Source: Streptomyces sp. SID13031 (GTDB taxonomy: Bacteria; Actinomycetota; Actinomycetes; Propionibacteriales; Kribbellaceae). Taken from it: a stretch of 64,000 nt of DNA. The stretch is taken from positions 178,720 through 242,719 of the forward strand of contig NZ_JAAGLV010000014.1 of NCBI RefSeq assembly GCF_010548305.1. The letters run 5' to 3'. A model generated the notes under the pieces. It was not told the origin of the DNA. It made no database searches and was given only the letters and a program-made list of their open reading frames with translations. Positions 18,116-26,553 of the stretch are shown here, one piece after another. The stretch's first letter is position 1. Each line of letters begins with the position of its first letter. Both the position numbers and the translations under genes were made by a program.

Positions 18116-18721
18116 ATGGCGAGCATCTGGCAACAGCCCTTCGAGCTTGCATGGGAAGCTCTTGGGGTGGGGAGTTTTCCGGTGGGCGCGGTGTTGGTCG
18201 ACCCCGATGGGCAGATTGTCCTGGCGGGGCGTAACCGCCGCGCCGACGAGGCCGGCCTGCTCGGTCAGATCAGCGGTGCCGCGATTGCTCATGCCGAGAT
18301 CAACCTGCTGGCGCAACTCGGCCATGGGGACTATCGCGACTGGACGCTGCGCTCTTCACTCCAGCCGTGCTTGCTTTGTCTCAGTGCGGTTCGGGTGGGC
18401 GGTGTGGGGCACGTGAGTTATGCCGGGGCCGACCCGCTCTGGGACGGCTGTGCACAGGTTCCCGCCCTGCTCCCCGAGTTGCTGTCGAGCCGGTGGCCCA
18501 CCACAACCGGCCCGGCCGAAGGGATGGACGGCGTCTGGGGCGCCCTGCTCCCCGCCATCTGGTACGTCGTGCACAAACCCGAGTCCGTCGCCGAGCCCAC
18601 AGACCTCTTGCCTTGGGCAACAGTCCAGCTCGCCCGCGGATGTGTCACCACGGGCATCCTCGACGCACCGTCCGGGACCGACGCCTACAGCCTGGCTTCA
18701 GCGCTTCATCACCGAGGCTGA
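18116..18721 (+). CDS. Cytidine/deoxycytidylate deaminase-family protein
   Basis: Predicted 201 aa. The zinc site is complete: H59-A-E61 (IAHAEINLL) and P84-C85-x-x-C88 (LQPCLLCLSAV). The N-terminus GSFPVGAVLVDPDG matches nucleobase/nucleoside deaminases such as TadA and guanine deaminase. The C-terminal 80 residues are not typical of TadA, so it is likely a small-molecule deaminase. Its last bases overlap the end of the opposite MFS gene (18698-18721). Confidence 0.85.
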   Translation: MASIWQQPFELAWEALGVGSFPVGAVLVDPDGQIVLAGRNRRADEAGLLGQISGAAIAHAEINLLAQLGHGDYRDWTLRSSLQPCLLCLSAVRVGGVGHVSYAGADPLWDGCAQVPALLPELLSSRWPTTTGPAEGMDGVWGALLPAIWYVVHKPESVAEPTDLLPWATVQLARGCVTTGILDAPSGTDAYSLASALHHRG

Positions 18722-19858
18722 GGCGACCGTGATCGCGCACAGCACCACCGGCAGGATGAAGGCGATGTTGAGCGGCATCCAGTGCGCAAGCCCGCCGATC
18801 AAAGCCGGGCCCGCGAGCAGGCCGACGTAGCCGAGGCCGACCACCTTGGCCATCAGTGCGCCCGAGGCTCGGGTGTCGAGGTTGCCTGCTGCGGTGAAGA
18901 GTTGCGGTACGCCGCCGGACAGGCCGAGGCCGAACAGCGCCCACCCGACGAGAGCCACCGGCACCGACGGCACCACGATGACGGTGGTGAGACCGATGGC
19001 GGCCAGCAGAGCGCCGTACCGGACGATTGCTGCTGGGCCGACGATCGCTGCCACCCGGTCCGTGGCGAAACGTCCGATGGTCATGGCGACCGCGAAGGCG
19101 CCGTACGCGTAGGCCGCAGTACTGGTTGACGTGTCGAGCACATCGCGGAACTGCAGCGCCGCCCAGTCGTTGGCGACGCCCTCGGCGAGCATCAGCGCGA
19201 AGGCGAGCGCGCCGAGCTTCCAGACCAGCTTGCTCGGCGGGGCGACTCGCTCCGGTTCATCCGCTGCCGGCTCCGGCACTGCGGGCGCCTCGATCAGGAA
19301 GCGGCCAGCCGCGAGCGAGACGATGATGACGACCACTCCGGCCGCGCCCAGCGAGACAGAGGTCGGTACGTCGGCCTTCAGCGTCGCCGCGCCGATCAGC
19401 GCCGCGAACGCCCCGCCGATCGACCACATCGCATGGAAAGCGGCCATGATCGGACGCGGATAGGCGCGTTCGACGACAACCGCCTGGGAGTTCATCGCGA
19501 CATCGATCGACCCATTGCCGAAGCCGACGGCGAGCAACGTGAGCCCGAGCGTCCACCAACTGTCGGCGAAGCCCGGTCCGAACAACGAGATGCCGAGCAG
19601 TACGCCGGACGCGGGGACCAGCCTGCGTTGACCGACCCGGTCAGCCAGTGGCCCGGCGACCTGCATACCGATGAAGGCCGCGCCGCCCAGGACGAGCAGC
19701 AGCAGGCCGAGCGTGCTGTGCGAGATACCGGTCGAGTGCTCGACGTTCGGGATGTGCACGACCCACATCCCGACGGCGAAGCCGTTCAGGCCGAAGTACG
19801 TCCAAGTGGCCACTCGGGCCGCGCGCGGGGGCGCGACAGCGGCAGTGTCGATGCTCAA
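18698..19858 (-). CDS. YbjJ-like MFS transporter (first of a divergent paralogous pair)
   Basis: Predicted 386 aa with about 12 membrane helices. GNGSIDVAMNSQAVVVER and HAMWSIGG are characteristic of the YbjJ/FucP-like MFS branch. It starts with TTG at 19858; the TTG overlaps the DeoR stop (TTGA) and GGAAGG lies about 7 bases upstream. A second MFS of the same length and motif set is transcribed in the opposite direction beyond the DeoR gene. Substrate unknown. Confidence 0.88.
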   Translation of the reverse strand: MSIDTAAVAPPRAARVATWTYFGLNGFAVGMWVVHIPNVEHSTGISHSTLGLLLLVLGGAAFIGMQVAGPLADRVGQRRLVPASGVLLGISLFGPGFADSWWTLGLTLLAVGFGNGSIDVAMNSQAVVVERAYPRPIMAAFHAMWSIGGAFAALIGAATLKADVPTSVSLGAAGVVVIIVSLAAGRFLIEAPAVPEPAADEPERVAPPSKLVWKLGALAFALMLAEGVANDWAALQFRDVLDTSTSTAAYAYGAFAVAMTIGRFATDRVAAIVGPAAIVRYGALLAAIGLTTVIVVPSVPVALVGWALFGLGLSGGVPQLFTAAGNLDTRASGALMAKVVGLGYVGLLAGPALIGGLAHWMPLNIAFILPVVLCAITVASASVMKR

Positions 19859-20637
19859 GAGAGCCCTTCCAAAGATAGGTCCGCGACCTCGACGAGTACT
19901 CCGCGCTGCGCGAGCAACGTGCGGGACTCCTCGGGTGCGGTGGAATCGGTGATGATCAGGTCGGGATGGTCGGCCGGGCAGATGTAGGCGAGCGCGGCAC
20001 GATCCCACTTGGCGCCGTCGGCCAGCACCATCGATCGGGTCGCCACTGCCATCGCCTGCTGTTTCACCTCGGCGTCACCCAGATCGAACGCGGTCATCCC
20101 CGCGTCGAGGCTGAACGCGCACGGACTCAGCACGGCCACGTCGAACCGCAGCGCCTTGAGCGAAGCCAAGGTGAGCGGACCGACCAGCGCCAACTCGCCC
20201 GGCCGCGGCTCGCCGCCCGGCAGGAGCAGCCGGACTCGCGGAGCGTCGATGAGCTCCTGGGCCACGTGCAGGGACAGCGGCATCACCGTGACCGCGCGAT
20301 CGCGGAGCAGCTTGGCGACCTCGAGGGCCGTCGTACCGCTGTCCAGGACGATCGTCTCGCCGTCCTTCAGGTGCTCGACGGCGGCCCGCGCGATCGCCTG
20401 CTTCGGGCCGAGGTCGGCGGTCGCCCGCGCGGCGAACGGCGGCTCGACCCCGGTCGGCATCGCGGCGACCGCGCCACCGTGGACGCGCTTGAGCACGCCC
20501 TGCGCCGCGAGGTAGTCGAGATCGCGCCGGACCGTCATGTCGGAGGCGCCCGTCGCCGTCACCAACTCGGCGACGCCGACCCGGGTCGCGGCCCTGAGAC
20601 GCTCGACGATGACGCGCTGTCGTTCCGTACTCTTCAC
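19855..20637 (-). CDS. DeoR-family transcriptional regulator
   Basis: Predicted 260 aa. The N-terminal helix-turn-helix (VGVAELVTATGASDMTVRRDLDYL, about 20-43) is followed by the DeoRC effector domain with LDSGTTALEVAKLL and SPCAFSLDAGMTAFD. DeoR proteins usually respond to a sugar phosphate. It shares an operon with one MFS gene (TTGA overlap) and diverges from a second MFS gene across 78 bp that hold an 11-bp inverted repeat, so it probably controls both transporters. Confidence 0.93.
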   Translation of the reverse strand: MKSTERQRVIVERLRAATRVGVAELVTATGASDMTVRRDLDYLAAQGVLKRVHGGAVAAMPTGVEPPFAARATADLGPKQAIARAAVEHLKDGETIVLDSGTTALEVAKLLRDRAVTVMPLSLHVAQELIDAPRVRLLLPGGEPRPGELALVGPLTLASLKALRFDVAVLSPCAFSLDAGMTAFDLGDAEVKQQAMAVATRSMVLADGAKWDRAALAYICPADHPDLIITDSTAPEESRTLLAQRGVLVEVADLSLEGLS

Positions 20638-20662
20638 AAGGAAAAGTTATCATCCAAATGTT

Positions 20663-20689
20663 CATTCAAACAAGCTGGTTGTTTGAATG
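20663..20689. promoter_or_regulatory. Inverted repeat, likely DeoR operator
   Basis: CATTCAAACAA (20663-20673), spacer GCTGG, TTGTTTGAATG (20679-20689): perfect 11-bp arms in the spacer between deoR-type gene and the divergent MFS gene. A nearby CAAATGTTC (20655-20663) resembles the direct repeats at 3351-3393. Confidence 0.75.
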
Positions 20690-20715
20690 GTGGAATCCGA
20701 TGTGAGGTTGAGTCA

Positions 20716-21876
20716 GTGACCGAGATCCGCCAGGCCCGATACGCCGTCGCCGCGGTCTTCTGTGTGCATGGCTCGGTGGCGGGGTCGTTCGCGACCCGGG
20801 TGCCGTGGATCCAGGACCACGCCTCGGTCAGTCCGGGACAGCTCGGGCTGGCGCTCGCCTTCCCGGCGATCGGCGCCTCGCTCACGATGCCGCTGGCCGC
20901 GCGGATCAGCCACCGCTTCGGCAGCCGGACCGCCCTCCGCGGCCTGATCGCGCTCTGGACGCTCGCCTTCGTCCTGCCGTCGTTCGCACCCAATCTGGTG
21001 ACTTTGTGCGCCGCGCTGTTCGTGTACGGCGCGACCGCGGGGATGGCCGACGTCGCGATGAACGCACTCGGCGTCGAGGTCGAGCAGCGACTCGGCAAGT
21101 CGATCATGTCCAGTCTGCACGGCATGTGGAGCGTCGGAGCGCTGGTCGGCTCCAGCATCGGTACCCTAGCCGCCCACCTCGATGTGAGCGCCCAGCTGCA
21201 CCACACGGTCGCGGCCGTAGTACTGACTCTGGCGGGGACTACTGCCTGCCACTGGGTACTCAACTTGCGTCCGGCCGAGGACGAGGAGGCGCCACCACGC
21301 TTCGCCTTGCCACCGAAGTCCGCGTGGCTGATCGGGGCAGTGGGCTTCTGCTCCGTCTTCGCCGAGGGGGCGAGCCTGGACTGGTCTGCCGTCTACCTGC
21401 GCGACGTACTGACCACCTCGGCCGGTGTCGCCGCCGCTGCGACGACCGGCTTCGCACTGACGATGGCTGTCGCCCGGCTCGGCGGAGACGCGGTAGTCGA
21501 CCGCTGGGGCGCAGTACGGACCGTGCGAGTCAGCGGCGCGATCGCCACGCTCGGCGGCGTACTAGTGGTGCTGGCTGGCCATCCACTGGTCGCCATAGCC
21601 GGCTTCGGACTGCTCGGGCTCGGCATTGCCGTAGTAGTACCGCTCGCCTTCGCCGCAGCCGGTCGTACCGGCCCCAACGCCAGCCAGGCGATCGCGGGAG
21701 TCGCCACTGTCACCTACACCGCAGGCCTGATCGCCCCGTCGATCATCGGCGGCATCGCCCAGGCCAGCAACCTCAGCATCTCCTTCATCCTGGTGACGGT
21801 GCTCGCAACCGGCATAGCCGTGTTCTCCGCCGTACTACGGCCTGCCGGCGTGCGGGACGGCCACGTCGACAGTTGA
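20716..21876 (+). CDS. YbjJ-like MFS transporter (second of the divergent pair)
   Basis: Predicted 386 aa, the same length as its divergent paralogue. About 12 helices; GMADVAMNALGVEVEQ and SLHGMWSVGA occupy the same places as in the partner. GTG at 20716 is preceded by GAGG at about 9 bases; the earlier ATG/GTG triplets in the spacer run into stops. It is probably repressed by the DeoR protein through the inverted repeat ahead of it. The 3' end overlaps the opposite SMP-30 pseudogene by 42 bp. Confidence 0.88.
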   Translation: MTEIRQARYAVAAVFCVHGSVAGSFATRVPWIQDHASVSPGQLGLALAFPAIGASLTMPLAARISHRFGSRTALRGLIALWTLAFVLPSFAPNLVTLCAALFVYGATAGMADVAMNALGVEVEQRLGKSIMSSLHGMWSVGALVGSSIGTLAAHLDVSAQLHHTVAAVVLTLAGTTACHWVLNLRPAEDEEAPPRFALPPKSAWLIGAVGFCSVFAEGASLDWSAVYLRDVLTTSAGVAAAATTGFALTMAVARLGGDAVVDRWGAVRTVRVSGAIATLGGVLVVLAGHPLVAIAGFGLLGLGIAVVVPLAFAAAGRTGPNASQAIAGVATVTYTAGLIAPSIIGGIAQASNLSISFILVTVLATGIAVFSAVLRPAGVRDGHVDS

Positions 21877-22658
21877 AACGAGGCCGGTGCGGTCCGGGCT
21901 CAGCATGTGCTCGAACCCGCGCCACTGGGCGGACAGCATGAACAACGTGGTGCCCTCAGAGCCGCCGAGCATGCAGGAGAAGGCGCCTCGGTCGAGGTCG
22001 ACGGTCTCAAGCACTTCGCCGCCTCCTGCACCCGGACACAACGCTGCGCGGGCACATCGGCGTACCAGGCGGCGCCGTCGGCGTCGAGGCAGATGCCGTC
22101 GGGGTGACCGCCCTGGAGGTCGGCCCAGACGCGGCGGTTGGAGAGGCTGCCGTCGGCGCCGATGTCGAAGGCCGCGAGGTCGCAGGCGTACGACTCCGCG
22201 ACGATCAGCGTCGAGTCGTCGGCGGTGATCGCCATGCCATTCCCGAACCGGATGCCGTCCGCAACCTGCCGGGCCCGCCCGTCGGGGGTCACGACGACGA
22301 CCACACCGGGCTGGTTGAAGTCGAACCAGCCGCCGTTGACAAAGACGTTGCCGCGACTGTCGACGACGATCTCGTTGAACATGTCCGCCAGCCCGCTCAG
22401 GTCGGCGGACGGGACCAGCTCGCCGTTGTGCTGGTGGTACAGCGTCGTGCCGGCGATCAGCAGCAGCGTGCCGTCGGGCGTCCAGTCGATCGAGTACGGG
22501 ATGGTCTCGGGCGGCACGGTGGCGATGACCTCGCTCTTGCCGTCATCCGGGCTGACCGCCAGCACCTCACCGGTCCCCCAGTTCGCGAGCCACAGCCGCC
22601 CGTCGTGCCAGCGCGCCGATTCGCCGTACGCGAGCCCATCCAGCAAGACCTTCGACAT
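21835..22658 (-). pseudogene. SMP-30/gluconolactonase-like gene with a one-base frameshift
   Basis: The frame from the ATG at 22658 (GGAGAAGG upstream) gives an SMP-30 beta-propeller: LAYGESARWHDGRLWLANW, IPYSIDWTPDG, FNEIVVDSRGN, FGNGMAITADDSTLIVAES, GHPDGICLDADGAAWYADV. At about 22018-22024 the frame breaks (VRVQEA) and the native end GGEVLETVDLDRGAFSCMLGG to AVPHAGRP continues in the next frame to a TAG at 21835. Restoring one G in the GGAGGCGG run would join both parts into about 274 aa. The enzyme would hydrolyse a sugar lactone. Either a recent pseudogene or a sequencing error. Confidence 0.82.
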
Positions 22659-22719
22659 CGCCTTCTCCTTCAGCCAGGTGCTTTACCTTCTGGACGAAGT
22701 CACCGGCCGCGTTTCGACA

Positions 22720-23526
22720 TCAGCCGCGCCGGGCGGTCACGATCGCGTACTCGTTGGAGACCTTGAGTGCCGCCGGATCCTCGTTGATCTCCCGTACTGC
22801 GGCCAGCAGGCGGCGCTCGAGCTCGGCCTGCAACTCATTGCCGTCGGGGCGGGAGGCCAATGCCTGCGCCGCGCTCACCGCCATCGGGTGCCGTGCCGAC
22901 TTCTCCAGGTACTCCTCGGGCGACTTGCCGGTGAGGTTCATCGAGCGGCGCTCCAGCTCCACCACGAACCCGTGCTTGGCGAAGGCCTCTTGCAAGGCCG
23001 GCTCGTCGTGCCAGCCGAGCGGCTTGGGCGCGTCGGGGTCCGGTGCCGGGCCGCTGCCGAACACCTCGGCCATGAACTTGCCGGCGGCGCCGTTGATCGC
23101 CATCATCGATCCGCCGGGGACCCACGAGGTCAGCCGGATCACCCCGTCGGGTGCCGTCGCTCGCACCATCTCGGCGATCGCCGCGTCGGCATCCGGCGCG
23201 AAGATGACGGCGAAGACCGACAGCAGCAGGTCCGCGGTGCCGTCTTCGACAGGGATCGACGCAGCGTCACCAATGAGGAACTCGGCCTGCAGCCCGCGCT
23301 CGGTGGCTCGCTTCCGCGCGACCTCCACCAACCTCGCGGCCGGATCGACGCCAGTCACCACGGCGCCACGCTCGGCCGCCAGTAGTGCGGCGTTGCCGGT
23401 ACCAGTCCCCAGATCGACGACACGCTTTCCTGCCAGCGGCTCCGACATCGCCACGACGACCTCGGAGATCGGCAACAGCGACTCCCCCGTCGGCTCGTAC
23501 TGCCCCAGACCCCAGTCGAGCTCCAC
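22720..23526 (-). CDS. SAM-dependent class I methyltransferase
   Basis: Predicted 268 aa. Motif I is VVDLGTGTGNAALLAA, with GVDPAARLVEVAR after it and GDAASIPVEDGTADLLLSVFAVIFAPD for the Asp/adenine region, as in UbiE-like methyltransferases. Substrate unknown. GTG at 23526 has GGAGGGAG shortly upstream and gives the usual N-terminus ELDWGLGQYEPTGESL. Its upstream spacer carries two direct repeats and the start of a broken MerR gene on the other strand, so it may have been a MerR target. Confidence 0.85.
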   Translation of the reverse strand: MELDWGLGQYEPTGESLLPISEVVVAMSEPLAGKRVVDLGTGTGNAALLAAERGAVVTGVDPAARLVEVARKRATERGLQAEFLIGDAASIPVEDGTADLLLSVFAVIFAPDADAAIAEMVRATAPDGVIRLTSWVPGGSMMAINGAAGKFMAEVFGSGPAPDPDAPKPLGWHDEPALQEAFAKHGFVVELERRSMNLTGKSPEEYLEKSARHPMAVSAAQALASRPDGNELQAELERRLLAAVREINEDPAALKVSNEYAIVTARRG

Positions 23527-23578
23527 AGCCCGCTCCCTCCACCCGCAGGTTTGACGACCCCAGTAGACCACCAGGCCT

Positions 23579-23616
23579 ACCTTGCAGTTGACGCCGTCCT
23601 CGACCTTGCAGTTGAC
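23579..23616. repeat. Two direct repeats in the methyltransferase/MerR spacer
   Basis: ACCTTGCAGTTGAC occurs at 23579-23592 and again at 23603-23616, 24 bp apart. The second copy ends in TTGACA, a possible -35 box for the plus-strand MerR gene, followed by ACACAGTGTG. It may be a MerR-type control region or a short duplication. Confidence 0.5.
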
Positions 23617-23648
23617 ACAGTGTGAAGCCGGACAGTGAAGGGACCATG

Positions 23649-24303
23649 ATGAACATCGGAGAATTCGCCCACCTCGGCGGCGCTGCGTCTGCGGGAAGCC
23701 GAGCTGGAACGCCAGGTGCGCCACGACCGCCACACGCTCGACCGGGTCCAGGCGAGACTCCGACTGATCGAACAGGAGACTCAGGTGAACGTCGAGACCA
23801 AGTACGTCGAAGCTGTCACTCTCGCCGCCCTCTCAGCAGATGCCCCGGACGCCAGCCGCCAGCAGACGGGCGCCGTCGTACAAGCGCTGTTCGAGCAAGT
23901 CATCAACCAAATGGAAGCGGCCACCGCAGACCGCACAACACCAATCGCCCGCTACCAACCAACCCCACCCAACTCAGGCGAGGGCGAGTGCGGCGGGGGC
24001 GACAGCGCAAGTGACGGTCGTAGGGACAGCGGCGCCCAGGCGGTTCGGGTCACCGCCGGCTACGCACTTACCGGCGATCAGGTGCCCGGCCTGCAGGACC
24101 ACGTTTTGCCGGCCACCCACGTGGCCGCCGTTGTCCACCACGGGCCGATGAACACCATCTCCACCGCGTACCAAGAGCTCGCCCGGTGGGCGGAATCCAC
24201 CGGGCGACCGTCCGCAGGTTTGTCTTGGCGCGAGCACTACCTCGAAGCGAACGGCGACGACCAGTCGCACTGGATCGTCGAGGTCCAGCTGGAGCTCGAC
24301 TGA
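23649..24303 (+). pseudogene. MerR-family regulator missing most of its DNA-binding domain
   Basis: The gene starts normally (MNIGEFAHLGG, the first helix of a MerR domain) but the sequence then moves, at about 23676-23685 and with a frame change, straight to LRLREAELERQVRHDRHTLDRVQARLRLIEQE, the coiled coil that follows the MerR domain. Roughly 75 residues with the recognition helix and wing are gone. The remaining frame is open to the end and encodes a GyrI-like effector domain (VRVTAGYALTGDQVPGL, VAAVVHHGPMNTISTAYQELARW, QSHWIVEVQLEL). It could at most yield a ligand-binding fragment from the GTG at 23716. TTGACA at 23612 is a possible -35 box. Confidence 0.8.
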
Positions 24304-24337
24304 CCTACTGCTCAACTGACTCACTTGCTCGGGTGGG

Positions 24338-25345
24338 CTACTTGTCGGTGGCGAAGGCGTCGTCGAAGGAGCCTTCGGGTTTGTCGAAGGCCAGTTTGCG
24401 GATGACGTCGACTGCTTCGGCGGCGCCGACCTTGCGTTCCATCCCGGCGTCTTCCCACTCGACCGAGATCGGGCCCTCGTAGCCGATCGAGTTGAGGACG
24501 CGGAAGCAGTCCTCCCAGTTCACGTCGCCGTGGCCGGTCGAGTAGAAGTCCCAGCCGCGCCGCGGGTCGCCCCACGGCAGGTGCGAGCCGAGGCGTCCGT
24601 TGCGCCCGCCGCCGACGCGCATCCGGGTGTCCTTGCAGTCGACGTGGTAGATCCGGTCCTTGAAGTCCCACAAGAAGGCGGCCGGGTCGATGTCCTGCCA
24701 CACCATGTGGCTCGGGTCCCAGTTCAGTCCGAACGCCTCGCGGTGGCCGATCGCCTCCAGCGTCAGCGTCGTGGTCCAGTAGTCGTAGGCGATCTCCGAC
24801 GGATGCACCTCGTGCGCGAACCGCACGCCGACCTCGTCGAAGACGTCGAGGATCGGGTTCCACCGGTCCGCGAAGTCCTTGTACCCCGCCTCGATCCGCT
24901 CGGCCGGTACCGGCGGGAACATCGCGACGTACTGCCAGATCGACGATCCGGTGAACCCGACCACCGTCTTCACGCCGAGCTTGGCCGCCGCTCGCGCGGT
25001 GTTCTTCATGTCCTCGGCCGCCCGCTGCCGGACACCTTCGGGATCCCCGTCGCCCCACACCCGCGACGGCAGGATCGCCTGGTGCCGGAAGTCGATCGGG
25101 TCGTCGCAGATCGCCTGCCCGACCAGGTGGTTGGAGATCGCGAAGACCTGCAGCCCGTGCCGCTCGAGGATCTCCTTGCGGCCGGCGATGTAGTTCTCGT
25201 CGTCGATCGCCTGCTGGACGTCGAAGTGGTCACCGGAGCAGGCGATCTCGACGCCGTCGTAGCCCCAGGAGGAAGCGAGACTGCAGACCTCTTCGAAGGG
25301 CAGGTCGGCCCACTGACCGGTGAACAGGGTGATCGGGCGTGGCAT
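24338..25345 (-). CDS. Sugar phosphate isomerase/epimerase-like TIM-barrel protein
   Basis: Predicted 335 aa xylose-isomerase-like TIM barrel. Metal-site candidates are in GVEIACSGDH, FAHEVHPSEIAYD (Glu), NWDPSHMVWQ (Asp/His), HVDCKDT (His/Asp) and PISVEWED (Glu). Such enzymes interconvert keto-sugars or inosose-like compounds. It is downstream of a Gfo/Idh/MocA dehydrogenase (43-bp gap), a pairing common in sugar or inositol catabolism. The divergent ROK regulator probably controls the operon. Confidence 0.9.
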   Translation of the reverse strand: MPRPITLFTGQWADLPFEEVCSLASSWGYDGVEIACSGDHFDVQQAIDDENYIAGRKEILERHGLQVFAISNHLVGQAICDDPIDFRHQAILPSRVWGDGDPEGVRQRAAEDMKNTARAAAKLGVKTVVGFTGSSIWQYVAMFPPVPAERIEAGYKDFADRWNPILDVFDEVGVRFAHEVHPSEIAYDYWTTTLTLEAIGHREAFGLNWDPSHMVWQDIDPAAFLWDFKDRIYHVDCKDTRMRVGGGRNGRLGSHLPWGDPRRGWDFYSTGHGDVNWEDCFRVLNSIGYEGPISVEWEDAGMERKVGAAEAVDVIRKLAFDKPEGSFDDAFATDK

Positions 25346-25388
25346 GTGGGGACTCCTCGATGATCAGTCGTGCGATGAGGTCGTGGGT

Positions 25389-26483
25389 TCAGTTCTCGAC
25401 AGTGGTCCAGGCGCCGTCCGCGGCAGCGGACCGCAGTACGGCGTCGACGAGGTGAGCCGAGCGGACGCCGGCCGCGAAGTCCGGCAGTCCGTCCGGTTGG
25501 TCGCCGTCCAGCGCGGCCGCGTAGGTGTCGGCGACAAACGAATCGAACGCGTCCTGATAGCCCTGCGCGTGACCGGCAGGCAGCCGGTTGACCCGCGCCG
25601 CGGGCGGGCTGAGGGTCTCGGGATCGCGCGTCAGCAGTTGGCTCGCCGCGCGTCGTCCGACCCACAACCGATCCGGGTCCTCCTGGTCGAAGCCGAAACT
25701 CGACTCGGTCCCGGAAACCTCCAGATACAGGCGGTTCTTGCGCCCAGCTGCGACCTGGCTGACGACGACCGTCCCGACGACGCCCGCAGCAGTACGGAAC
25801 TGTGCGGTCGCCAGATCTTCGGTCCGTACTTCGACGCCGCCGCGGCTCGCACGAATAGTGCGGGTCTGCGCGCTCACGTCGGCGATCCGGTCACCCGTGA
25901 CGAACTCGGTCAGGTCGCACCAGTGCGACCCGATGTCGGCGAACGCCCGCGACGGACCACCCGCGGTGTCGTCCACGCGCCAGTTCTGGTCGTTCTCACC
26001 GGCCAGCCAGTCCTGCAGATAGCTCCCGTGCAGGCTGGTGATCTGGCCCGCGTCACCCTCCGCGATCCTCGTCCGCAACTCGCGCACCATCGGGTGGTAC
26101 CGGTAGACGAACGGAACGGTGGCGACGCGACCGGCCTCCAGCGCGGCGGCGAGCAACCCGGTCGCATCCTTGGCGGACGTGGCCAGCGGCTTCTCGCAGA
26201 TGACGTGCTTACCCGCCTCGAGCGCTTGCAACGTGACCGACAGGTGCGTGTTGTTCGGCGTACAGACGTGCACGAGATCGATGTCGGCGGCGAGCAACTC
26301 GTCCAGCGTCGCGAAGCCGCGCTCGGCGCCCGACGCCTCAGCGGCGGCCTCGGCCCGATCTGGACTGGACCCGACCGCGCCGACGATCTGCGCGCCCGCG
26401 ACCAACGCGGACCGTCCGTGCACGCGGCCCATGAAGCCGCCACCGACGATCCCGACCTTGAGCTTGCGCGCTGTGGTGGACAT
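25389..26483 (-). CDS. Gfo/Idh/MocA-family oxidoreductase
   Basis: Predicted 364 aa. Rossmann motif KVGIVGGGFMGRVHGR at the N-terminus, CEKPLA with the conserved Lys near residue 97, the YRYHP segment, and GSHWCDL with a His in the substrate domain. It should oxidise or reduce a sugar or cyclitol with NAD(P). First gene of the operon with the isomerase. The ATG at 26483 lies 13 bp from the left arm of an operator, so repressor binding would block its transcription. Confidence 0.93.
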   Translation of the reverse strand: MSTTARKLKVGIVGGGFMGRVHGRSALVAGAQIVGAVGSSPDRAEAAAEASGAERGFATLDELLAADIDLVHVCTPNNTHLSVTLQALEAGKHVICEKPLATSAKDATGLLAAALEAGRVATVPFVYRYHPMVRELRTRIAEGDAGQITSLHGSYLQDWLAGENDQNWRVDDTAGGPSRAFADIGSHWCDLTEFVTGDRIADVSAQTRTIRASRGGVEVRTEDLATAQFRTAAGVVGTVVVSQVAAGRKNRLYLEVSGTESSFGFDQEDPDRLWVGRRAASQLLTRDPETLSPPAARVNRLPAGHAQGYQDAFDSFVADTYAAALDGDQPDGLPDFAAGVRSAHLVDAVLRSAAADGAWTTVEN

Positions 26484-26496
26484 GGATGCGACGCTA

Positions 26497-26553
26497 TGCG
26501 AGACTTTTGTTTCCTGTCAAGCAGAAGTCTCGCAACGAACGGCGGAAGTCTCA
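26497..26553. promoter_or_regulatory. ROK operator: inverted repeat plus a third half-site
   Basis: TGCGAGACTT (26497-26506) and AAGTCTCGCA (26525-26534) are perfect 10-bp arms 18 bp apart. A further AAGTCTCA (26546-26553) repeats the half-site and runs into the ATG of the ROK gene. All lie in the 69-bp spacer between the dehydrogenase and the regulator, which fits autoregulation and control of the operon. Confidence 0.78.
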
